DNA from: Hyunsoonleella ulvae
Lineage (GTDB): Bacteria > Bacteroidota > Bacteroidia > Flavobacteriales > Flavobacteriaceae
NCBI RefSeq assembly: GCF_016827605.1
Contig: NZ_JAEPJQ010000001.1
Span: 496,001 to 560,000, forward strand
Length of the DNA: 64,000 bases
Direction: 5' to 3'
Notes under the pieces: generated by a model
Database searches by the model: none
What the model was told of the DNA's origin: nothing
The model's input: only the letters and a program-made list of their open reading frames with translations
Part shown: positions 8,845-18,485 of the stretch, one piece after another
How positions within the stretch are numbered: position 1 is the first letter of the stretch
How the letters are laid out: every line of letters begins with the position of its first letter
Made by a program: the position numbers and the translations under genes

Positions 8845-11490
8845 ATGAAAACAAAACTACATTATGTTTTTACAACAACCATATTTTTAATTGCTTTTTC
8901 GGCATATGCACAAGATAACTTTTTTGTTAAAACAAAACAGTTGCATAAATCTATAGCATTAAAACCTGAATCTGAAACAGTTTCAACATATCAGTTTAAT
9001 TATAAAGCTTTAAACAAGGCTCTTCAGCAAGCCTCAGACAACAAAGCCTCTAAAGCATCAAATGTTATTATTAGTTTTCCAAACTTAAATGGTACTTTAG
9101 AAAAATACAAGATTGTTGAAGCCTCTGTAATGCATCCCGATTTACAGGAAAAGTATCCAGAAATCAGATCATATATTGGCTATGGTATAGACAATCCAAC
9201 AGGGTATTTAAGATTTAGTTTGTCGCCCTACAAGGGATTATCTGGGATTGTTTTAGGCAAGAAAAAAACGGAGATTTTTCATGCAGACGCTAAAAACACA
9301 TCTAAATTCACTGTTCTTAACAAACTTAGTCTAGATAATAATAAAAGATTTAAATGTAGCACTTTGAATGCATTTGCAGAGGCATCACATAAAAGTGAAG
9401 GTTTAAAAGATTCAGATGATAGCATAAATAGACTCTATACAATAGCTATTTCTGTAACCGGAGAATATTCTAGCTTCCACGGAGGCACTTTAACTTCTGT
9501 TAATGCTGCATTAGCAGCAACATTAACCAATGTTAACGCGGTTTTTGAAAACGATTTTAATGTATCTCTAGAGTTAGCTGCAAATAATGATAATGTAATT
9601 TATCTTAATTCTGCTACTGACCCTTATTCAGGTTTTAACAATTATAGTACTGAAGTACAAACCACTTTAGATAATGAAATTGGCAATACTAATTATGATG
9701 TTGGCCATTTAATTTCAGCAATTGGTTTTGATGGTAATGCAGGTTGTATCGGTTGCGTATGTACTACTGGACTTAAAGGTAGCGCTTATGCCTCTGACGA
9801 TGTACCTTCTGGTTTTAACTTTGATATTGATTTAGTAGCCCATGAAATTGGACACCAGTTTGGAGCTAACCACACGTGGACCCATGATGGTAATGAAGGC
9901 TCCGATGTACAAATGGAACCAGGAAGCGGTACAACTATAATGGGGTATGCGGGTATCGCAGCTTCAGCAAACATCCAGCTTAATAGCGATCCTTACTTTC
10001 ATGCGATTTCTATTGAACAAATCACTGATTTTATAAAAACAACATCCTGTGCTACCGAGACAAACACAGGCAACACCACTCCAACCGCCAATGCAGGTAA
10101 TGATATAACATTACCCGTTGGCACTGCTTTTAGACTTACAGGAATTGGTAGTGATGGAGATGGGGATAACATTACCTTTTGTTGGGAACAAATAAATGAA
10201 AACAATGCTTTAACCGTTTTTCCAAACCCCAATTCGGGTAATGACGATGCCGTTTTGGTTAGATCTTTTCCTCCTACTACAAGCCCCACAAGATATTTTC
10301 CCAACTTATCTGATTTAAAATTTGGTGTGAATGCCAATCAATGGGAGAAAGTTCCAAATGTAGGGAGGACTGCAGATTTTAGATTAACTGTGAGAGACAA
10401 TAAACCTGGAGGTGCCAATAATACTCACGACGATATGCGTGTTACTTTTGACCCTAGTTTTGGCCCCTTTGAAATCACTTCACAAAACACCACTGGTATT
10501 GCATGGTCTAGCGGAAGTACTGAAACCATCACTTGGAATGTTAACAACACAAATACAATGCCTGGTGCTTCAAACGTAAATATTTTATTGTCTACAGATG
10601 GAGGAGATACTTATAACGAAATAGTTAGTAATATTCCTAACAACGGTAGTTACTCGCTCACTGTACCAAATACACCTTCCCCTGAATGTAGGTTAATGAT
10701 AGAGCCTACAAATAATAATTTCTTTGCAATTAATTCTGAAGATTTCTCTATAGATTTTCAAGTGAACACTACATGTACGCAATATAGTTCTGCGAACAAT
10801 TTAGGTATTAATATCCCTGATAACACTGGGACTTTTAGCCAAAGTCATATTATTAACATACCCGATAATTCGACGATTACTGATATTAATATTGGAATGA
10901 ACATAACCCACAGTTATATTGGTGATTTGGGAATTGAGATTATAAGTCCTAGCAACACCACTGTTACTTTAAAAACATTAAATGATTGTGATTCTGAAGA
11001 AAATATTATTGGTGTTTTTGACGATGATGCAATTGCATTCAATTGTACTAATGCTAGTGATAACATTTCGCAAAAATCTTTAAATGACTTACTTGAAGTT
11101 TTTAATAATGAGAGCTCTTCTGGAGAATGGACAATAAGATTAGGGGATTTTCAACCAGGAGACACTGGCACCCTGAATTCTTGGTTTATTGAGGTTTGTG
11201 AAACCACCAGCTCCCCATTAGAAATAACCAATTTTAGTTTTAAAGATGTTAAAATATTTCCTAATCCCAGTAACGGCAGATTTACTATAAAGGTTGATTC
11301 TACACATACGAGAAAGAATATTAAGGTTGAAGTTTTTGATTTAAGAGGCAGACGTATTTACAAAGAAGATTTTAAGGAAGTCTCAAGATTAGATGAAACT
11401 ATACATTTACACAATGCACAATCTGGTATTTACATTTTATCTTTGAGTGATGAAACAACGACTGATATAAGAAGAATTGCTATTGAGTAA
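8845..11490 (+). CDS. Secreted reprolysin-like metalloprotease with P-domain and type IX secretion sorting domain
   Basis: This 881-residue exoprotein starts with a signal peptide (residues 1-22, ending SAYAQ) and a propeptide of about 170 residues. The metzincin catalytic domain follows, with the extended zinc motif HEIGHQFGANH at 333-343 and a downstream Met-turn in TTIMGYAG near 367. A beta-sandwich region with Ig-like or cadherin-like folds spans about 400-640. A proprotein-convertase P-domain spans about 653-786 (SYIGDLGIEIISPSNTTV). From residue 801 there is a type A T9SS sorting domain (FPNPSNGRFTI to the C-terminal IYILSL). It should be exported by T9SS and degrade extracellular or host protein. 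It stands alone under a clear promoter. Confidence 0.93.
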   Translation: MKTKLHYVFTTTIFLIAFSAYAQDNFFVKTKQLHKSIALKPESETVSTYQFNYKALNKALQQASDNKASKASNVIISFPNLNGTLEKYKIVEASVMHPDLQEKYPEIRSYIGYGIDNPTGYLRFSLSPYKGLSGIVLGKKKTEIFHADAKNTSKFTVLNKLSLDNNKRFKCSTLNAFAEASHKSEGLKDSDDSINRLYTIAISVTGEYSSFHGGTLTSVNAALAATLTNVNAVFENDFNVSLELAANNDNVIYLNSATDPYSGFNNYSTEVQTTLDNEIGNTNYDVGHLISAIGFDGNAGCIGCVCTTGLKGSAYASDDVPSGFNFDIDLVAHEIGHQFGANHTWTHDGNEGSDVQMEPGSGTTIMGYAGIAASANIQLNSDPYFHAISIEQITDFIKTTSCATETNTGNTTPTANAGNDITLPVGTAFRLTGIGSDGDGDNITFCWEQINENNALTVFPNPNSGNDDAVLVRSFPPTTSPTRYFPNLSDLKFGVNANQWEKVPNVGRTADFRLTVRDNKPGGANNTHDDMRVTFDPSFGPFEITSQNTTGIAWSSGSTETITWNVNNTNTMPGASNVNILLSTDGGDTYNEIVSNIPNNGSYSLTVPNTPSPECRLMIEPTNNNFFAINSEDFSIDFQVNTTCTQYSSANNLGINIPDNTGTFSQSHIINIPDNSTITDINIGMNITHSYIGDLGIEIISPSNTTVTLKTLNDCDSEENIIGVFDDDAIAFNCTNASDNISQKSLNDLLEVFNNESSSGEWTIRLGDFQPGDTGTLNSWFIEVCETTSSPLEITNFSFKDVKIFPNPSNGRFTIKVDSTHTRKNIKVEVFDLRGRRIYKEDFKEVSRLDETIHLHNAQSGIYILSLSDETTTDIRRIAIE

Positions 11491-11496
11491 ATGGTT

Positions 11497-12123
11497 TTAC
11501 TTTCCATTAAAGCTATTCATTGTATTATTTACTCCAGCTAGAACAAAAGACTTTATTAATTCTACTGATTTTTCCAATCGTTCTGGAAGTTTTTCCATTT
11601 CTTCGGTATTCCATTCGCCCAATACATAATCTACTTGTCTTCCCTTAGAAAACGTGTCGCTAATACCAAACCTAAAGCGATTATATTTTGTAGTATTTAG
11701 CTTAGCTTGAATATCTTTTAAACCATTATGTCCTCCGTCACTCCCTTTGGTTTTTAATCTTATACTTCCAAACGGTAGATTTAAATCATCAGTGATTACC
11801 AATAGGTTTTCATGAGGTACTTTTTCTTTTGTGAGCCAATAGGTAACTGCCTTACCACTCAAATTCATAAAGGTACTAGGTTTTAAAAACACTAATGTTC
11901 TGCCTTTTAATTTATAGGTAGCCATATCTCCTAGTTTTTGTGTTTCAAATGCAAAATCCTCTTGTTTTGCAAAAAAGTCCAGCACCTTAAACCCTATATT
12001 GTGTCGTGTTTCCTCATACTTATCTCCTATGTTACCTAATCCAACAATTAAAAATTTTTTCATGGGATCTTGACTTTCTTTTTGGGGTTTTAATTTAAAC
12101 CATTGCAACAAAAACCTAAACAT
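11497..12123 (-). CDS. pth: Peptidyl-tRNA hydrolase
   Basis: The enzyme releases tRNA from peptidyl-tRNAs that drop off the ribosome. FLIVGLGNIG followed by YEETRHNIGF contains the catalytic His41, and KPSTFMNLSG the substrate-binding Asn. The core begins at Met21 (MKKFLIVGL), so the first 20 residues are an extension or the true start is 12063; the extension is rich in Trp/Phe/Lys and occurs in some flavobacterial annotations. The gene sits just after the clpX terminator, facing the T9SS protease tail to tail with a six-base gap. Confidence 0.93.
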   Translation of the reverse strand: MFRFLLQWFKLKPQKESQDPMKKFLIVGLGNIGDKYEETRHNIGFKVLDFFAKQEDFAFETQKLGDMATYKLKGRTLVFLKPSTFMNLSGKAVTYWLTKEKVPHENLLVITDDLNLPFGSIRLKTKGSDGGHNGLKDIQAKLNTTKYNRFRFGISDTFSKGRQVDYVLGEWNTEEMEKLPERLEKSVELIKSFVLAGVNNTMNSFNGK

Positions 12124-12143
12124 TGTTTCATTTTTTGTAAAAA

Positions 12144-12175
12144 TAAAAAAGCATCCTAAATAAATTTAGAATGCT
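12144..12175 (-). terminator. Strong rho-independent terminator after clpX
   Basis: Inverted repeat AGCATCCTAAAT/ATTTAGAATGCT (12150-12175, one mismatch) is followed on the minus strand by a TTTTTTATTTTT tail. It closes the clpP-clpX unit. Confidence 0.85.
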
Positions 12176-12199
12176 AATATTAATTTATAGATCACTTAC

Positions 12200-13432
12200 T
12201 TAAGAAACAGCTTTGAGTTTTTTAAGCGTGGTTTTTGTTAATTTATCTTCAGCGTATGTCTTAGTTACATTCAACTTACTGTCGTTACTACTTGGCAGCT
12301 CAAACATAGCATCTGTTAATATCTCTTCACATAGAGAACGTAAACCTCTAGCTCCAAGCTTATATTCTATAGCTTTATCTACTATAAAACCTAAAGCTCC
12401 ATCTGTTATAGAGAATTCAATATCATCCATAGCAAACAATTTCTTGTATTGCTTAATTATTGCATTCTTAGGCTCTGTTAAAATGGCTCTTAGCGTTTTA
12501 GCATCTAAAGGATCCATGTATGTAAGCACTGGAAGCCTTCCAATGATTTCAGGAATTAGACCAAAATCCTTTAGATCCTTTGGTGTAATGTATTGCAGTA
12601 GATTATCCTGATCTATAACCTCATCGGACATTGATGCTGCATAACCAACGGCTTTCATATTTAAACGTTTGGTAATCATTCGTTCTATACCGTCAAAAGC
12701 CCCACCAGCTATAAACAAGATATTTTCGGTATTAACCTCAATAAATTTTTGATCTGGATGTTTTCTTCCTCCTTTTGGCGGCACATTAACAACTGTTCCT
12801 TCTAAAAGTTTTAATAAGGCTTGTTGCACCCCTTCTCCTGAAACATCTCTTGTTATAGATGGATTATCGCTCTTACGGGCAATTTTATCTATTTCATCTA
12901 TAAATACAATACCCTTTTCTGCCTTTTCTAAATTGTAATCTGCAGCTTGTAGCAATCGCGTTAAAATACTTTCTACATCTTCTCCTACATAGCCAGCCTC
13001 TGTTAATACAGTAGCATCAACAATAGCTAGAGGTACATTTAACATTCTTGCCACAGTTTTGGCCATTAATGTTTTTCCTGTACCCGTTTGCCCAACCATA
13101 ACGATATTACTCTTTTGTATCTCAATATCGTCGTTAGTAGGCTGTTGTAATAAACGTTTGTAATGATTGTATACCGCAACAGACATTACCTTTTTGGTCA
13201 TTTCCTGTCCAATAATATATTCATCAAGAAATGCCTTAATTTGCTGGGGTTTTCTGAGTTTTAACTCAGCTGATAAATCATTAGTATCGTTTTGCTTAGA
13301 TTCTTCTATAACTATGCCATGTGCTTGTTCTATACACCTATCACAAATATGTGCATCTAAACCAGCAATTAACAAGTTGGTTTCAGGCTTTTTTCTGCCA
13401 CAAAACGAACATTCTAATTCTTCTTTTGCCAT
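12200..13432 (-). CDS. clpX: ATP-dependent Clp protease ATP-binding subunit ClpX
   Basis: The 410-residue AAA+ unfoldase feeds tagged proteins into ClpP. The N-terminal zinc-binding domain has Cys8, Cys11, Cys30 and Cys33. Walker A GQTGTGKT is at 114-121, the substrate-gripping pore loop GYVG at 147-150, and Walker B VFIDEID at 176-182. Length and order are canonical. It lies 73 bases downstream of clpP on the same strand and is followed by a strong terminator, giving a clpP-clpX unit, as in many bacteria. Confidence 0.98.
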   Translation of the reverse strand: MAKEELECSFCGRKKPETNLLIAGLDAHICDRCIEQAHGIVIEESKQNDTNDLSAELKLRKPQQIKAFLDEYIIGQEMTKKVMSVAVYNHYKRLLQQPTNDDIEIQKSNIVMVGQTGTGKTLMAKTVARMLNVPLAIVDATVLTEAGYVGEDVESILTRLLQAADYNLEKAEKGIVFIDEIDKIARKSDNPSITRDVSGEGVQQALLKLLEGTVVNVPPKGGRKHPDQKFIEVNTENILFIAGGAFDGIERMITKRLNMKAVGYAASMSDEVIDQDNLLQYITPKDLKDFGLIPEIIGRLPVLTYMDPLDAKTLRAILTEPKNAIIKQYKKLFAMDDIEFSITDGALGFIVDKAIEYKLGARGLRSLCEEILTDAMFELPSSNDSKLNVTKTYAEDKLTKTTLKKLKAVS

Positions 13433-13505
13433 TAATCAGTTGAATTTGAGAGAAGCAAATAACTATTTACTTTTTCTATTATGACTCGTAAAAGTACGAA
13501 TTTTT

Positions 13506-14180
13506 TTAATTTCTCGCCAATATCTCGTCTATCATGCCATATTCCTTAGCTTTATCGGCCTTCATCCAATAGTCTCTATCACTATCTTCATACACTTTGT
13601 CGTAATCCTGACCCGAATGCTTACTAATAATCTTGTAAAGCTCTTCTTTTAGGGTTAAAATTTCCTTGGCTGTAATCTCAATATCACTAGCTTGCCCTTG
13701 TGCTCCACCCATAGGTTGATGAATCATTACCCTAGAATGGGTTAAACCACTACGCTTGCCCTTTTCTCCAGCACATAATAATACAGCTCCCATCGATGCT
13801 GCCATTCCAGTACATATTGTGGCGACATCTGGCTTAATAAATTGCATGGTATCATAAATACCTAAACCAGCATATACACTTCCTCCTGGAGAGTTTATAT
13901 AAATTTGTATGTCCTTTGTAGCATCAACACTCTCTAAAAACAATAGTTGTGCTTGAATGATATTTGCTACTTGATCGTTAATTCCTGTTCCTAGAAATAT
14001 AATACGGTCCATCATTAAACGTGAAAACACATCAAAGATGGCGATATTCATTTGGCGTTCTTCTATAATGTTTGGAGTTAGGTTAGTAGGATACATACTA
14101 CTTATAATTTTGTCGTAGTATGCACTGCTAATACCTTGATCTTTAATTGCAAATTTTTCGAATTCTTTAGCGTAATCCAT
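13506..14180 (-). CDS. clpP: ATP-dependent Clp protease proteolytic subunit ClpP
   Basis: This 224-residue serine peptidase forms the tetradecameric Clp barrel. The catalytic triad is visible: Ser129 in TGMAASM, His154 in RVMIHQP and Asp203 in SDRDYW. The glycine-rich strand NSPGGSV at 96-102 binds substrate. Residues 1-30 form an extended N-terminus that may be processed. It is preceded by tig with a terminator between them, so clpP probably has its own promoter; clpX follows. Confidence 0.98.
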   Translation of the reverse strand: MDYAKEFEKFAIKDQGISSAYYDKIISSMYPTNLTPNIIEERQMNIAIFDVFSRLMMDRIIFLGTGINDQVANIIQAQLLFLESVDATKDIQIYINSPGGSVYAGLGIYDTMQFIKPDVATICTGMAASMGAVLLCAGEKGKRSGLTHSRVMIHQPMGGAQGQASDIEITAKEILTLKEELYKIISKHSGQDYDKVYEDSDRDYWMKADKAKEYGMIDEILARN

Positions 14181-14249
14181 AGTAAGCTATATCTTTTTAA
14201 TCTTAATATCCTGACCTACATCAAGATGAAGTAATTTTTAATGATTTGA

Positions 14250-14290
14250 TAAAATAAAATGCGCTTGAATCCCACCGATTCAAGCGCATA
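14250..14290 (-). terminator. Rho-independent terminator after tig
   Basis: A perfect 11-base stem GCGCTTGAATC/GATTCAAGCGC with loop CCACC (14261-14287) is followed on the minus strand by TTTTATTTTA. It separates tig from clpP. Confidence 0.88.
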
Positions 14291-14312
14291 AATATAATGA
14301 ATTATTCTTTGA

Positions 14313-15641
14313 TTATTTATCGCCGTAAACTTCTTTAACAAACTTTTCGTAACTCAATTCTTTTACCTTTAAGTTTGCTTTTTCTTTATACAGCTCTAAT
14401 AATTTTTGACTTACTATTTGCTCGGAAATTCTTCGTGCTTCTTCTTGATTTCCTAGTACTCTTGCCGCTATCCCTTCAAGCTCTTCATCAGAAGGATTCA
14501 TTTGCCCGAACTGTGCCATTTGCGCTTTAATCATCTCCTTAGCATGACCTTTGATATCTTCTAGGGATACTTGAATATCGTTTTCTTGAACCAGCTTACC
14601 TTCTATTAATTGGTAACGTAAGCTTTTTTCGGACTTCTCGTATTCTTCCTTAGCTTGAGACTCGTCCATCTCCTTTTCTCCTGAGGTCTGCATCCATTTG
14701 GTTAAGAATTCAGCAGGTAAATCGAACTTTGTATTGTCTACTAAATACTCAGTTACATCGTTCAAAAGTTTCTGGTCTGATTGCTGCTTAAATTGCTTCT
14801 CTGCATCTTCTTTTATTTTAGCCTTTAATTCTGTAACAGAAGTTACATCTTTAGAAGGAAAAATTTTATCAAATAATTCTTGATCTAAATCTGCCAATTC
14901 CCTTTTGTTAATCTCAGTAATGGTAAATGTTACCTCTATATCTAAACCATGTGCTTCATCATGACTTACTTTTAAGGCATGCATTAACTCATGGTCGTCT
15001 TCAAAAAGTCCTTTTGTTTTTAATGCAATAACATCTCCTACTTTAGCTCCCACAAATTTCTTTGCTGTAGCCTTACCTTTAAATTTATCCAGAGTTAAGG
15101 TAACCGTGTTATCTATCTCTTTTTCTTCGTTTTTGTATGCACCTGTTATTTCACTATCGTCTGCAACTACATTTTGAGATACTAATTTCCCATACTGTTT
15201 TTGAATACGCTCTATCTGTTCGTCTATCATTTTATCATCAGCAACGATATTGTAATGTGTAATTGCTTTTTTACTTTTCAAATTCACATCAAATTCTGGA
15301 GCCAAACCTAGTTCAAACTCAAAACTAAAACCATCTGCATCCCAATTGATATCATCTTGAGGCTTTGGTAATGGTTGCCCTAGTACATCTAACTTCTCTT
15401 CGGTAAGATATTTATTTAATGCATCTTGTAAAAGCTTGTTTACCTCATCTACCAATACCGCTTTTCCATATTGCTTTTTAACCATTCCCATAGGCACGTG
15501 CCCTTTTCTAAATCCTGGAATGTTAGCTGTTTTACGGTAATCTGATAAAATTTTCTCTACCTTATCACTATAATCTTCTTTAGCGATATCTACTTTTACT
15601 ACTGCATTTAATGCATCTAAGTTTTCTCTTGTAATATTCAT
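14313..15641 (-). CDS. tig: Trigger factor
   Basis: The 442-residue ribosome-bound chaperone shields nascent chains. The N-terminal ribosome-docking signature GFRKGHVPMGMVKKQYG lies at about residues 44-60. The middle FKBP-like domain (about 150-245) is diverged from active PPIases, as usual in Bacteroidota. The rest is the helical substrate-cradling C-terminal domain. It stands upstream of clpP-clpX, the common tig-clpP-clpX order. A GCCTA/TAGGC stem-loop lies 14 bases before the start codon, and a promoter-like site lies inside an inverted repeat at 15700-15737. Confidence 0.95.
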   Translation of the reverse strand: MNITRENLDALNAVVKVDIAKEDYSDKVEKILSDYRKTANIPGFRKGHVPMGMVKKQYGKAVLVDEVNKLLQDALNKYLTEEKLDVLGQPLPKPQDDINWDADGFSFEFELGLAPEFDVNLKSKKAITHYNIVADDKMIDEQIERIQKQYGKLVSQNVVADDSEITGAYKNEEKEIDNTVTLTLDKFKGKATAKKFVGAKVGDVIALKTKGLFEDDHELMHALKVSHDEAHGLDIEVTFTITEINKRELADLDQELFDKIFPSKDVTSVTELKAKIKEDAEKQFKQQSDQKLLNDVTEYLVDNTKFDLPAEFLTKWMQTSGEKEMDESQAKEEYEKSEKSLRYQLIEGKLVQENDIQVSLEDIKGHAKEMIKAQMAQFGQMNPSDEELEGIAARVLGNQEEARRISEQIVSQKLLELYKEKANLKVKELSYEKFVKEVYGDK

Positions 15642-15654
15642 TGTTACGATATAA

Positions 15655-15668
15655 GCCTATTATTAGGC
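15655..15668 (-). promoter_or_regulatory. Small stem-loop in the tig leader
   Basis: GCCTA and TAGGC flank a four-base loop in the 5' leader of tig, ending 14 bases before the ATG. It could shape translation initiation; no known motif is recognised. Confidence 0.3.
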
Positions 15669-15699
15669 ATTTAACTAATTGGATGTACCAAAATTAAAA

Positions 15700-15734
15700 T
15701 TGGGATGCAAAATTAGTACATTTTTACATCCCAA
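15700..15734 (-). terminator. Inverted repeat downstream of the 4-TM protein gene, overlapping the tig promoter
   Basis: TTGGGATG (15700-15707) and CATCCCAA (15727-15734) form an eight-base stem with a 19-base loop, followed on the minus strand by TTTTAATTTT. It may terminate the gene ending at 15762. The loop contains the tig -7 box, so an operator role is also possible. Confidence 0.5.
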
Positions 15735-15737
15735 CAA
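15708..15737 (-). promoter_or_regulatory. Candidate tig promoter
   Basis: On the minus strand TTG (15735-15737) and TAATTTTG (15708-15715) are 19 bases apart, matching TTG/TAnnTTTG. Transcription would start near 15704, about 60 bases before the tig ATG. Confidence 0.5.
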
Positions 15738-15761
15738 AGTTTTTAATTATTTGATTTAGAG

Positions 15762-16109
15762 TTACTTTTTATCTTTTCTGAAAAGCGAATGTAATATAGA
15801 TTGCAGTATGCATAATAAGACACTGAAAAGAAGCGCCCACCAAAAATTGGCTACGCCAAAACCATCAATTAATTGATCTGCCAAAAGAATAATAACAGCA
15901 TTTATAACCAATAGAAAAAGCCCTAGCGTTAAAATCGTAGCTGGTAATGTAAAAATTACGAGTATTGGTTTTACCAATAGATTAAGAATTGCTAACACTA
16001 CTGCAACAATTAGCGCACCAACATAACCATCTACATCAACACCAGAAAGTAAATGTGCTAAAATAAAGACCGCAGCTGCGTTAAGCAAAAGTTTGATAAT
16101 CCAGTTCAT
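15762..16109 (-). CDS. Phage holin family (mycobacterial holin-like, PF04020-type) membrane protein
   Basis: The 115-residue protein is almost wholly hydrophobic with four predicted helices: about 5-20, 28-45, 53-80 and 88-107. It has the loops LLSGVDVDGYVGA and NLLVKPILVIFTLPATILT typical of the widespread family annotated as 'phage holin family protein'. Despite that name it is a chromosomal membrane protein of unknown role and no phage genes are nearby. It follows the alpha/beta hydrolase on the same strand with a 31-base gap. Confidence 0.8.
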   Translation of the reverse strand: MNWIIKLLLNAAAVFILAHLLSGVDVDGYVGALIVAVVLAILNLLVKPILVIFTLPATILTLGLFLLVINAVIILLADQLIDGFGVANFWWALLFSVLLCILQSILHSLFRKDKK

Positions 16110-16140
16110 AAACTTAACTTTCTATAAATGTACAAAATAT

Positions 16141-16911
16141 TTATTCTAAGAAATTTAAAATAGCCTCAAAAAATGCCTTAGGATTCTCAGCATGCAACCA
16201 ATGGCCGGCATTTGCTATAGTTTCTATCTTCGCTTTTGGAAAATGGCTCTTAATAATGGTTTCATCACCTACTCCAATGTATTCAGATCGGTCACCTCTT
16301 AAAAACAAGGTGTCTTTATCAAATCTAGCGTAACTAGGCAGAGCTTCCCCTACTTCGTCCACTTCATCCTGTAACACCTCTAGGTTAATTCTTAATGCTA
16401 ACCTCCCTTTTTCAACCCAATAAAGGTTTTTCAATAAAAATTGACGCGTTCCTATTTCTGAAACATAGTCACTTAAAATTTTATCGGCTTCCCCTCTACT
16501 TTTTATCACATTAAAATCCAACGCACTCAAACCACTTAGTATCATATCGTGATGTACTGGATAAAATCTTGGAGAAATATCTGCCACTATTAATTTTGAA
16601 ACGAGTTCTGGGGATTCAGTAGAAAACAACATCGCTGTTTTTCCACCCATGGAATGCCCTAAAAGGACAATATCTTCTAGGTTTTTAGCTTCACAATAAC
16701 GCTTTAAATCTTCCGCCATTACTTCATAGTTAAATGTATCATCATGAAAACTATGCCCGTGGTTACGCTGATCTACCAAATGCACCTCATACCCTAACTC
16801 AGACAGGTTTTTACCATGGGTTTTCCAATTATCACTCATACCTAAAAACCCATGTAAAATTACTATTGGCGTCCCTTCTCCTAATATATTTGAATGTAAA
16901 ATCATATACAT
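16141..16911 (-). CDS. Alpha/beta-fold hydrolase (YbfF-like esterase)
   Basis: The 256-residue protein has the alpha/beta hydrolase landmarks: the oxyanion segment LHGFLGMSDNW (19-29), nucleophile elbow GHSMGG with Ser87, and the late His in NAGHWLHAENP. The similarity pattern, including HLVDQRNHGHS, fits the YbfF subgroup of short-chain acyl-ester or acyl-CoA thioesterases. The physiological substrate is unknown. Translation can start at 16911 or two codons later at 16905. It lies between pdxJ and the 4-TM gene on the same strand. Confidence 0.88.
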   Translation of the reverse strand: MYMILHSNILGEGTPIVILHGFLGMSDNWKTHGKNLSELGYEVHLVDQRNHGHSFHDDTFNYEVMAEDLKRYCEAKNLEDIVLLGHSMGGKTAMLFSTESPELVSKLIVADISPRFYPVHHDMILSGLSALDFNVIKSRGEADKILSDYVSEIGTRQFLLKNLYWVEKGRLALRINLEVLQDEVDEVGEALPSYARFDKDTLFLRGDRSEYIGVGDETIIKSHFPKAKIETIANAGHWLHAENPKAFFEAILNFLE

Positions 16912-17020
16912 ACTTTAACCCTTCTACAGGAAGGGAAATCATTTTAAATAAAAACTAATATTTTCAATTAAATCCATTCACTTGAATACTTCTTCCATCG
17001 TAAGAAGATCAAACGGGCTT

Positions 17021-17734
17021 TTAACTAAGCTTTCTTAAATACATCTGTATCACATTTTCCACTCCTAGATACAAACTTTCAGCAACCAATGCATGCCCGA
17101 TAGACACTTCTAAAAGATTTGGAATGTTTTCTTTAAAAAACTTAATATTATCCAAAGATAAATCATGCCCTGCATTAATACCTAACCCCAATTCACTAGC
17201 TAAAACAGCACTTTCGGTATATGCCAAAACCCCATCTTTATTGCCCAAACTGTATTGATGGGCAAAACCTTCGGTGTATAATTCAATTCTATCAGTACCT
17301 GTTACTTTTGCACCTTCAATTTGCTGTAAAACAGGATCTACAAAAATAGATGTTCTAATGCCATTAGCTTGAAACTCTTTAATCACATCAATTAAAAAAT
17401 CTTTATGTTTTATAGTATCCCAACCTGCATTGCTTGTTATGGCATCTTCTGCATCGGGCACCAGTGTTACTTGCGTAGGCTTTACACTTAGCACTAAATC
17501 CATAAATGACGGTATCGGGTTACCCTCAATATTAAACTCTGTATAGACCTCAGGATCTAAATCCCTTGCATCTTGATAACGTATATGGCGTTCGTCCGGT
17601 CTTGGATGTATCGTTACGCCTTCTGCCCCAAAACGCTGTACATCTTTAGCAAACTGTACCACATTTGGTACATCTCCTCCACGAGAGTTCCTTAATGTTG
17701 CTATCTTGTTAATATTTACGCTTAACTTTGTCAT
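17021..17734 (-). CDS. pdxJ: Pyridoxine 5'-phosphate synthase
   Basis: PdxJ condenses 3-amino-2-oxopropyl phosphate with deoxyxylulose phosphate, the last ring-closing step of de novo vitamin B6 synthesis. The protein begins TKLSVNINKIATLRNSRGG and carries GAEGVTIHPRPDERHI, the phosphate and substrate loop typical of the family, and GINAGHDL near residue 190. I start it at the ATG at 17734, because the seven residues upstream (from 17755) are not family-like. Resulting length is 237 residues, as expected. The divergent CBS-nadK unit begins about 90 bases away. Confidence 0.95.
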   Translation of the reverse strand: MTKLSVNINKIATLRNSRGGDVPNVVQFAKDVQRFGAEGVTIHPRPDERHIRYQDARDLDPEVYTEFNIEGNPIPSFMDLVLSVKPTQVTLVPDAEDAITSNAGWDTIKHKDFLIDVIKEFQANGIRTSIFVDPVLQQIEGAKVTGTDRIELYTEGFAHQYSLGNKDGVLAYTESAVLASELGLGINAGHDLSLDNIKFFKENIPNLLEVSIGHALVAESLYLGVENVIQMYLRKLS

Positions 17735-17822
17735 GTATTCTTTTTTAAAGCACAAAAATACAAACTAGAAGAGGCTTAAGTAGCTTTTTTTTGATTAATT
17801 TGCATTGTAATACATAGTGTAT

Positions 17823-18482
17823 ATGAGACTTTCAGAATTTATTATAAACGATATAAAACCCACAAAGACGAGCAGTAAAATTAGTGAGCTACAAGAGCTT
17901 TTTAATCAGCTTACTTATTCGCATATTCCAATCCAAGACGAAAATGGTGTTTTTACTGGTACCTTTTTTGAAACTGACGTGCATTGTTTTGACAGTAATA
18001 AATCAGTAAGTGACTATTTGTATAGTATTGAAGATTTTTACGTTAGGGAAAATACGATGTGGTTAGATGTTCTGGAAGCATTTGCACAAAACTCGGCTAA
18101 TATTATGCCCGTTTTAAATGAAAAAGGAGATTATTTAGGCTATTACGAGCTCAATGATATCATAGGCTTATTTAACGAATCTCCCTTTTTCTATGAGGCT
18201 GGTGGTGTTTTAGTTGTAGAAAAAGGTATTAATGATTACTCCTTTAGTGAAATAAGCCAAATTGTAGAATCCAATAATGGAAAACTACTAGGAGCATTTA
18301 TTTCAAAAATGAAAAATGATATTGTACAAGTTACCTTAAAAATAGGGAATACTAGTCTAAATGATGTTATTCAAACCTTTAGGCGCTACAGTTATAATAT
18401 TGCCTCTGGACATGAAGAAGATAGTTTTACGCAGAATTTAAAAGAACGGTCGGACTATTTAAAAAAATATTTAAATATTTAA
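17823..18482 (+). CDS. CBS-domain protein
   Basis: This protein of about 219 residues has two CBS-type segments in the first 130 residues (IPIQDENGVFTGTFFETDV and IMPVLNEKGDYLGYYELNDI), the usual adenosine-nucleotide binding fold. A C-terminal region with alternating strands (GAFISKMKNDIVQVTLKI) looks ACT-like. I use the ATG at 17823 rather than a GTG two codons upstream. It ends three bases before nadK, so the pair is translationally linked, and an adenylate-sensing role in NAD(P) metabolism is a reasonable guess only. Confidence 0.8.
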   Translation: MRLSEFIINDIKPTKTSSKISELQELFNQLTYSHIPIQDENGVFTGTFFETDVHCFDSNKSVSDYLYSIEDFYVRENTMWLDVLEAFAQNSANIMPVLNEKGDYLGYYELNDIIGLFNESPFFYEAGGVLVVEKGINDYSFSEISQIVESNNGKLLGAFISKMKNDIVQVTLKIGNTSLNDVIQTFRRYSYNIASGHEEDSFTQNLKERSDYLKKYLNI

Positions 18483-18485
18483 TGT

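Noticed and set aside
9999-10337. 112-codon frame antisense within the metalloprotease
   Set aside because: No start context or family similarity; the plus-strand protein is well supported through this stretch.
15762-16109. Prophage remnant, because the gene family is named phage holin
   Set aside because: The family is a common chromosomal membrane protein and no integrase, capsid or lysis genes are nearby.
17735-17755. Upstream start of pdxJ
   Set aside because: The seven extra residues are absent from the family; ATG 17734 gives the usual N-terminus.
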